A stretch of 64,000 nucleotides of DNA. Source: Candidatus Poseidoniaceae archaeon. GTDB lineage: Archaea; Thermoplasmatota; Poseidoniia; Poseidoniales; Poseidoniaceae. The notes under the pieces are model-generated. The model was given only the letters and a program-made list of their open reading frames with translations. It had not been told where the DNA came from and did no database searches. Shown piece after piece: positions 27,769 through 34,873 of the stretch. How positions within the stretch are numbered: the first letter of the stretch is position 1; every line of letters begins with the position of its first letter. The translations under genes were made by a program, and so were the position numbers. The stretch is from positions 62,001 to 126,000 of the forward strand of contig CASIAI010000002.1 in the NCBI GenBank assembly GCA_949372655.1, written 5' to 3'.

Positions 27769-28407
27769 ATGGGCGCATCGGTCGGAATTGGAGGACTAAT
27801 AGTGGGTACATCCCTAATGGTAGTTTTTGCTTTGGCAATTACTACCCTAGATGTTAGGATGGACTCATCACTAGATGCTCTTGATTCGGCCAATGACCCT
27901 TTACCTTCATTCACAATAGATGATGCGACAATTTGGGAAGGAGCTGTAATTACTATTACAATCGTAGATGGCGGCGCTGGCTATACTGATGGTACCTTGA
28001 GTACTATCGTTGCTGGTGGCTTCACTGCGGATTTTACCGTGGATGGTCTTGGAGGAATTAATACCGTGACAATCACCAGTCATGGAAATTACTCGTCCCC
28101 TCCACCGACCATTCAGGTAGATAGTCCGCCACCAGGGGTTACAGTAGCAAACTTACAATCCACTTTAGGAACAGTTATCCATACTAATGTGACAAATAAT
28201 GGACCAGTGACTCTTCCACAAGAAGAGGTCTGGTTCTTTGTCGATGGATCAACTGCTAGTTCGATGGATACACTCGTTGCAGGGACAACAACAAATTGGT
28301 ATTCTGGGGAAACTGTCAACATAGTATGGAGAGGATTTGGTTCCTCCACTTTTACTACTATGGCGGTATCCTCTCATGGATTTAATTTAGCGAGGGCTTT
28401 AGCTTGA
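27769..28407 (+). CDS. arlF: Archaellum stator protein ArlF with an inserted domain
   Basis: 212 residues from ATG 27769. The N-terminal helix MGASVGIGGLIVGTSLMVVFALAITTL is the prepilin-like anchor of ArlF. The C-terminal beta-sandwich (VIHTNVTNNGPVTLPQEEVWFFVDG, SGETVNIVWRGFGSSTF) matches the ArlF/ArlG type. In known archaella ArlF and ArlG form the part of the motor that binds the S-layer outside the membrane. Between helix and sandwich, about residues 46-118, lies an extra Gly-rich beta segment: ITIVDGGAGYTDGTLSTI and VTITSHGNYSSPPPTIQV, a GG.GY...P repeat that I do not know from ArlF. It starts 2 bases after the upstream stop and is followed by arlG after 10 bases. Confidence 0.85.
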   Translation: MGASVGIGGLIVGTSLMVVFALAITTLDVRMDSSLDALDSANDPLPSFTIDDATIWEGAVITITIVDGGAGYTDGTLSTIVAGGFTADFTVDGLGGINTVTITSHGNYSSPPPTIQVDSPPPGVTVANLQSTLGTVIHTNVTNNGPVTLPQEEVWFFVDGSTASSMDTLVAGTTTNWYSGETVNIVWRGFGSSTFTTMAVSSHGFNLARALA

Positions 28408-28417
28408 GGTGTGATTA

Positions 28418-28918
28418 ATGGCAGACGGCGGAGCATCATCCTTTATCTTCCTGGCAACAGCGCTTCTAGTTTCAGGAACTGTATCAGCCGTATTGATATC
28501 TCAATGGGGTGAAATGGTGACTGCTATGGACCGACAACAACGCGGCGATGAAGCTGATTTGAACACAGAAATGGATTTTTCAGGAGATCTATCCAATGTT
28601 GAATATGATACTTCAGACCCTGCCGATGAGAAGATTACCTTATATCTTCAAAATACGGGATTATATGAAATCGATGAATCTTCATTATTCATTCAATTGA
28701 ACGGTGAAGTAATACTGGATGCTGACACTTCAACTACAGTTTTACCCACCGGTGTGATTTGGGGGACAGGACAACTTCTCGAGGTTGAAGTTTCAGGTAC
28801 CTGGGCATTTGCCGATGATACGGAAGTATCATTTTCAATATTTGCCGAATCAATATCAGTTGGTGGATATACTGGACAAACTATTGTTATTCAAGAGGTG
28901 AGGCTTAATGAATCCTGA
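28418..28918 (+). CDS. arlG: Archaellum stator protein ArlG
   Basis: 166 residues. The prepilin-like N-terminus (GASSFIFLATALLVSGTVSAVLI) is followed by a beta-sandwich with KITLYLQNTGLYEIDESSLFIQLNG, the recognisable ArlG core strand region. ArlG forms the filament-like stalk that ArlF caps and links the motor to the S-layer. The ATG at 28418 is preceded by GAGGTG (28406-28411). The 3' end overlaps arlH by 11 bases, so the two are translationally coupled. Confidence 0.88.
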   Translation: MADGGASSFIFLATALLVSGTVSAVLISQWGEMVTAMDRQQRGDEADLNTEMDFSGDLSNVEYDTSDPADEKITLYLQNTGLYEIDESSLFIQLNGEVILDADTSTTVLPTGVIWGTGQLLEVEVSGTWAFADDTEVSFSIFAESISVGGYTGQTIVIQEVRLNES

Positions 28919-29642
28919 AGATAACCCACTTTTCGTCCCTCACAAACCTGTAGAGGATGGGTTTCCATTTGATGTTGAAACCGATTCACTCGCAGATACG
29001 ATGGGTCTTCGATTGCCAAATCGTTCACTATATGTCTTACAAGGAGTAGTAGGTGGCGGGAAGTCATTAATTTCTCAACGCTTAGTACATGGTATGTTAG
29101 AAAACGGAACAAAGGTTCTTGTTATTACAACCGAACTTACTACTAGAGGTTGGATTGAACAAATGGAAGCCATTGGATATGGAGTTACCAAAGAGATTAG
29201 GGATGGTCAATTGATGATTTTTAGTCGCTTTGGTACTGTTGCAGAAGCAAGAATAGATGTTGGTATTGAAGATGTACTCAACAGCGAAGCTGTTTCTCAA
29301 GCAGACGTCATAATACTAGATTCCGCTAGTGCTTTAATGCCTGATTCCTTAGATGAAGCACAAAGATTCCAAATGATGCAGAACCTTCGGAAAATATCTT
29401 CGGAAGGTAGGTCAATTATGCTATGTGTTGACCCTGATGAAATGGATCACAAGTTACTACATTCACTCAGGGCATCTGCTGAAGTTGTTCTTGATTTGTC
29501 AACCACACTTATTGGTGGAGACCTGAAGCGTAATATTGTAGTTACTAGATTCTTGAGGGCTGCTGGCCCTGTACAAACATCCGTTGGATGGAGAGTTGAG
29601 CCAAGCATGGGCTTCATCGTAGATATTACGGCGGTAAGTTGA
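28908..29642 (+). CDS. arlH: Archaellum motor ATPase regulator ArlH (KaiC-like)
   Basis: 244 residues, RecA/KaiC fold. Walker A is GVVGGGKSLIS (about residues 47-57) and Walker B is DVIILDSAS (about residues 132-140). ArlH binds ATP without normal turnover and controls ArlI, beneath the membrane platform ArlJ. The ribosome-binding site GAGGTGAGG sits inside the arlG 3' end, and the start overlaps arlG by 11 bases. It is followed after 11 bases by arlI. Length and motif order are as in other archaella. Confidence 0.95.
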   Translation: MNPEDNPLFVPHKPVEDGFPFDVETDSLADTMGLRLPNRSLYVLQGVVGGGKSLISQRLVHGMLENGTKVLVITTELTTRGWIEQMEAIGYGVTKEIRDGQLMIFSRFGTVAEARIDVGIEDVLNSEAVSQADVIILDSASALMPDSLDEAQRFQMMQNLRKISSEGRSIMLCVDPDEMDHKLLHSLRASAEVVLDLSTTLIGGDLKRNIVVTRFLRAAGPVQTSVGWRVEPSMGFIVDITAVS

Positions 29643-29653
29643 GGAGGGATTAG

Positions 29654-31372
29654 ATGGCAGATGAACCACGTTTTGCAAAGGGAGACCTTAACAGCGTAAT
29701 GGCTGCATTCCCTCACGTAGCAGATTGGGTCAGAGACTTTGAAAGTAAATATGGCTCAAGGCCTATTTATTATGGTCCACTAGACCGAGGCGCCAAAAAA
29801 ACGCGTCCATATAATTTGATTTATTCCGCTAAAGAGCCTATTTTTATTCACATTTATGAACCCCCAGAAGATGAAACTGGCTCTGGTGGAGAAATTCTAT
29901 GGTTTGGACTTGAACCACAGTTGAGTGAGGAAGAAGAAAATATTAGGAGAGAGTTAGTAGAAACATTATTGCAAGAAGCACCAACTGCTTCTACATTCAC
30001 TACAGACAGTGAGTTTGAGAATATTTTACAACAAATGATTGACCGTTATACAGTTCTAGATACTGACCTTGGTTCTTCAGTTAGACGGCAAGGGCGTTTC
30101 TGGGAACTGATTGGACTGGATGACAAGAGACTTGTTGTTACCGATAAACAGAGAGAGAGGTTACAATATATTGTTGTTCGAGACCTAATTAAAAACGGAC
30201 CATTGGAACCACTACTTTCAGATGAGCAACTAGAAGATATACACTCTATTGGACTAAAACATATTCACATGGATCACAAAGTGTTTGGAATGGTTACATC
30301 CAACATTAGATTTAGAGAAAGAGATATTCTTTCAAGGTACCTAAGGGCTATGTCCGAACGTATAGGACGGCCAGTATCTGACAACAAACCAATTATCGAT
30401 GGTGCACTTCTTGATGGTTCACGTATCAACATTATTTTCTCAGATGACGTCTCTATGCTTGGACCATCATTCACTATTCGTAAATTCGCTGAAGAAACAA
30501 TTTCAATAACCCAATTAATACAGTGGGGAACTATCTCTACTCAGGTTGCAGCATACATCTGGATTTGCCTTGAATATGGTATGTCTGTATTAGTTTCGGG
30601 AGAAACTGCTTCAGGTAAGACTACTACGCTCAATGCAATACTTCCATTTATCGACCACAATGTCAAAATCTATTCCGCAGAAGATACTCCTGAGGTAAAG
30701 GTACGTCACAAGATTTGGCAGCGCCTTGTAACACGTTCTTCTAAGAATGAGGAATCAAGAGTAGAAATGTTCGATTTGTTAAAGGCAGCTCTAAGAAGTC
30801 GTCCAAGATACATCATTATCGGTGAGATACGTGGTGTTGAGGGTGCAACAGCATTCCAAGCAATGCAGACAGGTCACCCTGTAATTGCAACTTTCCACGC
30901 ATCGTCAATCGTAAAGATGATTCAGAGATTTACCGGTGACCCAATCAATGTTCCTATTCGTTTCTTCGATAACCTGAATTTCGCAATTTTCCAAGAAGTG
31001 GTCGAAGCCCCTGGTGGTGGAATTGCAAGACGTGTCACAGGTATTGACGAAGTTATTGGCTATAACAAACACAGCGATGGTGTTCTAACAAGAGGTATGT
31101 TCGAATGGGACCCAGTAAAAGATAAGCACTATTTCCGTGGTATGTTCCAAAGTCACTTATTAGAAAACAAGATTGCTGCTATGGCAGGTTTTGCAAATAA
31201 AAGAGATATTTATGATGAGATGTTGAGACGCGCAGCATCTTTACAAAAGATGGTCGATAGAGATTTAACACACTATGATGATGTGTTTGATCTACTGGGC
31301 ATTTATTATAATAACGGATTTGAATCCTTCGATAGAGCCATTGATAGTTGGTCTGGAGTCAATGATAATTAG
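29654..31372 (+). CDS. arlI: Archaellum assembly and rotation ATPase ArlI
   Basis: 572 residues, the type II/IV secretion ATPase that powers both assembly and rotation. Walker A is SGETASGKTTTLN (about residues 314-326), the Asp box is IYSAEDTPEVK, Walker B is YIIIGEIRGVEGATAF, and the His box is TGHPVIATFHASS. The N-terminal region has the conserved LEPLLSDEQLEDIHSIG segment. It acts as a hexamer under ArlJ. The ATG at 29654 is preceded by GAGGAGGG. It is separated from arlJ by 5 bases. Confidence 0.97.
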   Translation: MADEPRFAKGDLNSVMAAFPHVADWVRDFESKYGSRPIYYGPLDRGAKKTRPYNLIYSAKEPIFIHIYEPPEDETGSGGEILWFGLEPQLSEEEENIRRELVETLLQEAPTASTFTTDSEFENILQQMIDRYTVLDTDLGSSVRRQGRFWELIGLDDKRLVVTDKQRERLQYIVVRDLIKNGPLEPLLSDEQLEDIHSIGLKHIHMDHKVFGMVTSNIRFRERDILSRYLRAMSERIGRPVSDNKPIIDGALLDGSRINIIFSDDVSMLGPSFTIRKFAEETISITQLIQWGTISTQVAAYIWICLEYGMSVLVSGETASGKTTTLNAILPFIDHNVKIYSAEDTPEVKVRHKIWQRLVTRSSKNEESRVEMFDLLKAALRSRPRYIIIGEIRGVEGATAFQAMQTGHPVIATFHASSIVKMIQRFTGDPINVPIRFFDNLNFAIFQEVVEAPGGGIARRVTGIDEVIGYNKHSDGVLTRGMFEWDPVKDKHYFRGMFQSHLLENKIAAMAGFANKRDIYDEMLRRAASLQKMVDRDLTHYDDVFDLLGIYYNNGFESFDRAIDSWSGVNDN

Positions 31373-31377
31373 GGGGC

Positions 31378-33186
31378 ATGACAGTGGAAAGAATGCCAAT
31401 TTGGCAACTGGCTATACGCCGCTTAGATATGCCGATTCACCGTTATGCGATTTTCTTCGTAGGCGGTGCAGCATTAGTTGGTTTAATTTCCGGAATTTTG
31501 CTTGTTGTTCTGACAGGAGGGCTATCAGAAGGTGCTTTATTCCAAGGTATCTCTGGTATTTTGATTATTCTACTTTTTCCAACAATTTCCGCAATGGCAG
31601 CTATTGCTTACCCCTTATTGGATGTTCAAAGTTCCGCAAGTAGAATTGAAAAAGAGATGCATATGTTCATCACTAGAATGGGTATTTTATCATTGGGTGA
31701 AGTAGGTGCTAAGTCTATATTCGATATTCTAAAACAAATGAGTGATTACGGTGAGTTGGCTTCTGAAGTCAAAAAAATTGAGGTTCTTGTTGACAAATGG
31801 CATACATCACTTCCCGAAGCAGCACGAATTGTCGCTCAACAAAGTCCTAGTCCACTATGGACTGATTTCCTTGATAGAATGGCTTTCTCTATCGAAGCAG
31901 GTCAACCTATTGATGCTTTCATGCGTGCAGAACAGGAAACTGTTGCTGAACAGTATACTACTTTGTATGACACAAGACTTGAGTCAGTCGATACTCTAAA
32001 AGAAATATATGTCTCATTGATTACTGCAGGCTTATTTGCCCTTGTGATTGCAGGAATTCATTTGGTATTATTCGAAACAGGTTCATCCAATGCAACTCCT
32101 ATTGAATTATTCAGTAGAATTAGATTCTTATTACTAGCAGGATTGATTTTCATAGTTGTTCAAGTTGGTGCGGTGTTTGCCTTTAGGGCAACTATTCCAG
32201 AAGACCAAACCTTTGCCAGAGATGAGATGGATACTCCATTTAGAATTAATTTCCGAAGGTCGTTTTTGATTTCAGGAGCCTTTACAATCATATTGTCTAT
32301 TGTGATGGTTTTCGCTGTAATCTCTTCATGGGATGTATTGGCACAAGATTGGGATAAATATGGTCTGCTGATAATAGCAATACCTCTTTCTCCGCTAATC
32401 TTCCCTTCCTTTATGGTGGGCCGAGAAGAGAAACAAGTTTTGCGCCGTGATGAAACATATCCTGATTTCATAAGAGCCTTAGGCGGTACTGCTCAAGCCC
32501 GTTCAGCCGAACCATCTGCTACAATTAGAGCTCTAAGGGGTATTGATTTTGGTATGCTGGATAATTCTATTGACCGTCTCGAAAAGAGACTGTCTACTAG
32601 AATAGATTCTGATAGAGCATGGGATTACTTCAATGCGGATACCAATTCTTCAGTAATTTCGAGATATATGAGGATCTATATCGAAGGTTCTCAATCTTCA
32701 GGTAAGCCAGCCGAAACAGCCGAAATGGTCTCACGTTCCGTTGGAAGTCTACTTTCTCTACGCCGTCGTCGGGCATTATCTGCAAACACGATGTGGGGTG
32801 TTGCAATCGGTTTATTGATTGCGAGTGTTACAAGCCTTAACGTTACAATTTCAATCATTTTACAACTTGGAGATGCTATTGCAGGCGTGGCTACTAACTT
32901 GACTGGTACGGATGTATCTGCACTTAGCGATTTTGGTGGTGGTGTCGCTTTACCGATTATGGAAGATTCCAGTGCAGTAAGTGAAAATATTAGGATGTTC
33001 AAATTAGTAGTCTCAGTATTGATTCTAATTCAAGTTGCAGCAGTTTCTATGATAGCGACTCGATTACGAGGTGGTGGTTTCACTAGTGCTTTAGGACAAT
33101 CGATTAACCTACTTTGGGTAGCTGGACTAACTTCTTTACTAACCGCATTAGTTCTTGACTCAGCATCTTCAATATTCTCGGTTTAG
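31378..33186 (+). CDS. arlJ: Archaellum membrane platform protein ArlJ
   Basis: 602 residues, the polytopic core membrane protein related to TadC/GspF. Spans are visible at about residues 25-45 (FFVGGAALVGLISGILLVVL), 55-80, 210-235, 255-275, 300-325, 335-350, 470-500, 540-565 and 580-600. The two cytoplasmic helical domains carry the conserved pattern ILSLGEVGAKSIFDILKQM and its counterpart DFIRALGGTAQARSAEPSATI. It binds ArlI and ArlH below and the filament base above. AGGGGG precedes ATG 31378. It is longer at the N-terminus than the minimal family, as is common in Thermoplasmata relatives. Confidence 0.95.
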   Translation: MTVERMPIWQLAIRRLDMPIHRYAIFFVGGAALVGLISGILLVVLTGGLSEGALFQGISGILIILLFPTISAMAAIAYPLLDVQSSASRIEKEMHMFITRMGILSLGEVGAKSIFDILKQMSDYGELASEVKKIEVLVDKWHTSLPEAARIVAQQSPSPLWTDFLDRMAFSIEAGQPIDAFMRAEQETVAEQYTTLYDTRLESVDTLKEIYVSLITAGLFALVIAGIHLVLFETGSSNATPIELFSRIRFLLLAGLIFIVVQVGAVFAFRATIPEDQTFARDEMDTPFRINFRRSFLISGAFTIILSIVMVFAVISSWDVLAQDWDKYGLLIIAIPLSPLIFPSFMVGREEKQVLRRDETYPDFIRALGGTAQARSAEPSATIRALRGIDFGMLDNSIDRLEKRLSTRIDSDRAWDYFNADTNSSVISRYMRIYIEGSQSSGKPAETAEMVSRSVGSLLSLRRRRALSANTMWGVAIGLLIASVTSLNVTISIILQLGDAIAGVATNLTGTDVSALSDFGGGVALPIMEDSSAVSENIRMFKLVVSVLILIQVAAVSMIATRLRGGGFTSALGQSINLLWVAGLTSLLTALVLDSASSIFSV

Positions 33187-33226
33187 ATTAGAAAACCTTG
33201 ATAGATTGAGTTGTATATTTCGAATT

Positions 33227-33667
33227 ATGCAACCAGTACCTTCCCCCCCAGCAGTAGCCCAGCAACCTCAACCTATGCAACCTATGGCTGCCTATCAGCC
33301 TCAACCTAAATTTTTGGAAAAGTATGGAACTTATTCGTTTCCAAGGTGGCTATTAGTGGGAGTTATCCTCGTAGTTTTCGCATCAGTACTAAATCAAATT
33401 CCAAACATTACCGGTGAACCAATAGCGAGTGACTATGATGATTTAGAAAAGTATGGCGATGCAGCTTCAAGTTATAGTTCACTTGTAGGCACTCTTGGCG
33501 CATTTGCAGCCATGATGCAATCTGTCGCTCTTGGAATGATTGGCTATGCTTTTATTCGTGAAGGATATGATGGAAATGCCCATCATACCGCCCTTAGAAT
33601 TTCAGTGATTATCGGCGGAGTACTAATGATTACTAATCTGGCATCAAGTAGTATCAGTTTATTTTAA
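33227..33667 (+). CDS. Small membrane protein at the end of the archaellum locus
   Basis: 146 residues from ATG 33227. The frame extends upstream to a TTG at 33155 that would overlap arlJ, but the ATG gives a cleaner start 40 bases after the arlJ stop. A Pro/Gln-rich cytoplasmic leader (PAVAQQPQPMQPMAAYQPQPK) is followed by three spans at about residues 43-60, 89-113 and 124-145. No catalytic motif is visible. It may be an archaellum accessory protein or simply the next gene on the transcript. Its stop abuts the convergent nth stop directly. Confidence 0.75.
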   Translation: MQPVPSPPAVAQQPQPMQPMAAYQPQPKFLEKYGTYSFPRWLLVGVILVVFASVLNQIPNITGEPIASDYDDLEKYGDAASSYSSLVGTLGAFAAMMQSVALGMIGYAFIREGYDGNAHHTALRISVIIGGVLMITNLASSSISLF

Positions 33668-34327
33668 TCAGCGTTTAGATTCTTCAAGAATACGCTTTTT
33701 TGTAGCAGTCCACGAGCATATTGGACATTTGGTTAAATCATGGTTTCGGGCAGGACAGTATTCTCTACCGAAGAAAATAATCTGTAAATGTAACTTATTC
33801 CACAGATTCTTTGGAAAAATAGCTTTCAAATCTTTTTCAGTCTTTTCTACGTTTTTACCATTGGATAGGCCCCATCTTGCTGCAAGGCGGTGAATGTGAG
33901 TATCGATTGGGAACGCAGGTACGCCAAATGCTTGGGCCATAACTACGCCTGCCGTTTTGTGACCGACACCAGGTAAAGCCTCTAATGGTTCAAAACCCGC
34001 TGGTACTTCTCCATCATATTGTTCAACAAGCATTTCAGATAAGCGATGAATATTCTTAGCTTTAGTCGGTGCTAAACCTACTTGTCTGATATCCTCAAGA
34101 ATAGTATTAACGGAAAGTTTGACCATCGATTTGGCATCAGGGGCTTTTTTGAATAGTGCAGGAGTGACTTCATTTACTTTCAAGTCAGTAGTCTGAGCAC
34201 TCATCAATACAGCGACCAGTAATTGGAATGTGTTTCCATGGTCGAGAGGAACTGGAGTCTCAGGATAGAATTCTTCTAACATCGAAACAATCTTTTCAGC
34301 CTTTTCTGCACGTTTCAAAATTCTCAC
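33668..34327 (-). CDS. nth: Endonuclease III (DNA glycosylase/AP lyase)
   Basis: 219 residues. It removes oxidised pyrimidines and cuts at the abasic site. The helix-hairpin-helix is LPGVGHKTAGVVM (about residues 113-125), with the catalytic Lys in GHKTA and the catalytic Asp in FPIDTHIHRL. The end carries an iron-sulphur type Cys cluster, YCPARNHDLTKCPICSW. Spacing here is C-X9-C-X2-C, and I see no fourth Cys after it, unlike the classical C-X6-C-X2-C-X5-C. The gene starts at ATG 34327, overlapping the stop of the small upstream gene in a 4-base ATGA-type junction. It belongs to the minus-strand repair unit headed by polX. Confidence 0.93.
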   Translation of the reverse strand: MRILKRAEKAEKIVSMLEEFYPETPVPLDHGNTFQLLVAVLMSAQTTDLKVNEVTPALFKKAPDAKSMVKLSVNTILEDIRQVGLAPTKAKNIHRLSEMLVEQYDGEVPAGFEPLEALPGVGHKTAGVVMAQAFGVPAFPIDTHIHRLAARWGLSNGKNVEKTEKDLKAIFPKNLWNKLHLQIIFFGREYCPARNHDLTKCPICSWTATKKRILEESKR

Positions 34328-34629
34328 TCCATGCGTTTGCTAAGAATTTCTGGTGGGATGCGGTATGTATAGTTCAAATTCTGTCCACTCAATATCACTT
34401 TAGAGTTAGAGAATAATACATTATCGATTTTACCTTCCGCTCCATGAAGTGGCATAGAGGCGCCAAAATCCCCATTTCTGTCGATAGAGATACTCGTTTC
34501 TACATCTGGGCGAATGGAGCAAAAACGTATCGATTTGTCATCTTGGATAATCTCGCCAAGGCCGCCAAATAGAGTATTGAAATGTTTGACGATTAAATCC
34601 CAATTTTCGATAGGGTATTGGGTTGACAT
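34324..34629 (-). CDS. Small conserved-looking protein between polX and nth, unknown
   Basis: 101 residues from ATG 34629 (MSTQYPIENWDLIVKHF). The frame also extends to an ATG at 34671 that would overlap the upstream small gene. The sequence is a compact alpha/beta type (LFGGLGEIIQDDKSIRFCSI, SISIDRNGDFGASMPLHG) with no signal or span. It is not assigned to a family. Its stop overlaps the nth start by 4 bases and it begins 11 bases after the upstream small membrane gene. This tight packing supports it as a real gene of the repair operon. Confidence 0.7.
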   Translation of the reverse strand: MSTQYPIENWDLIVKHFNTLFGGLGEIIQDDKSIRFCSIRPDVETSISIDRNGDFGASMPLHGAEGKIDNVLFSNSKVILSGQNLNYTYRIPPEILSKRME

Positions 34630-34640
34630 AAAGACCAGAC

Positions 34641-34838
34641 CTAGTTGGCATATTCGCCACCAGTTTTCCAACCGAAAAACAAGCCAAGGCCGACAGAAGT
34701 AAGCGGTATAACATTACAGATAATAGACTCTAGAGGTTCAGTGACCGGCTTACCGGCAATATACCAAATCAGAAGTGCAAGGAATAGTCCAGGTAATGCC
34801 ATCATTCCCCCCATGATAAGAGTCCTCAGTAGGCGCAT
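34641..34838 (-). CDS. Small two-span membrane protein
   Basis: 65 residues. Two hydrophobic helices are seen: residues about 8-28 (IMGGMMALPGLFLALLIWYI) and about 39-56 (CNVIPLTSVGLGLFFGW), joined by a short polar loop. It is packed between polX (35 bases upstream) and the small gene downstream (11 bases). No function can be read from the sequence. The support for its reality is the close spacing and the clean membrane pattern. Confidence 0.6.
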   Translation of the reverse strand: MRLLRTLIMGGMMALPGLFLALLIWYIAGKPVTEPLESIICNVIPLTSVGLGLFFGWKTGGEYAN

Positions 34839-34873
34839 GATGTAGGCAAAACGCCGACCATCATGAAGGTATT

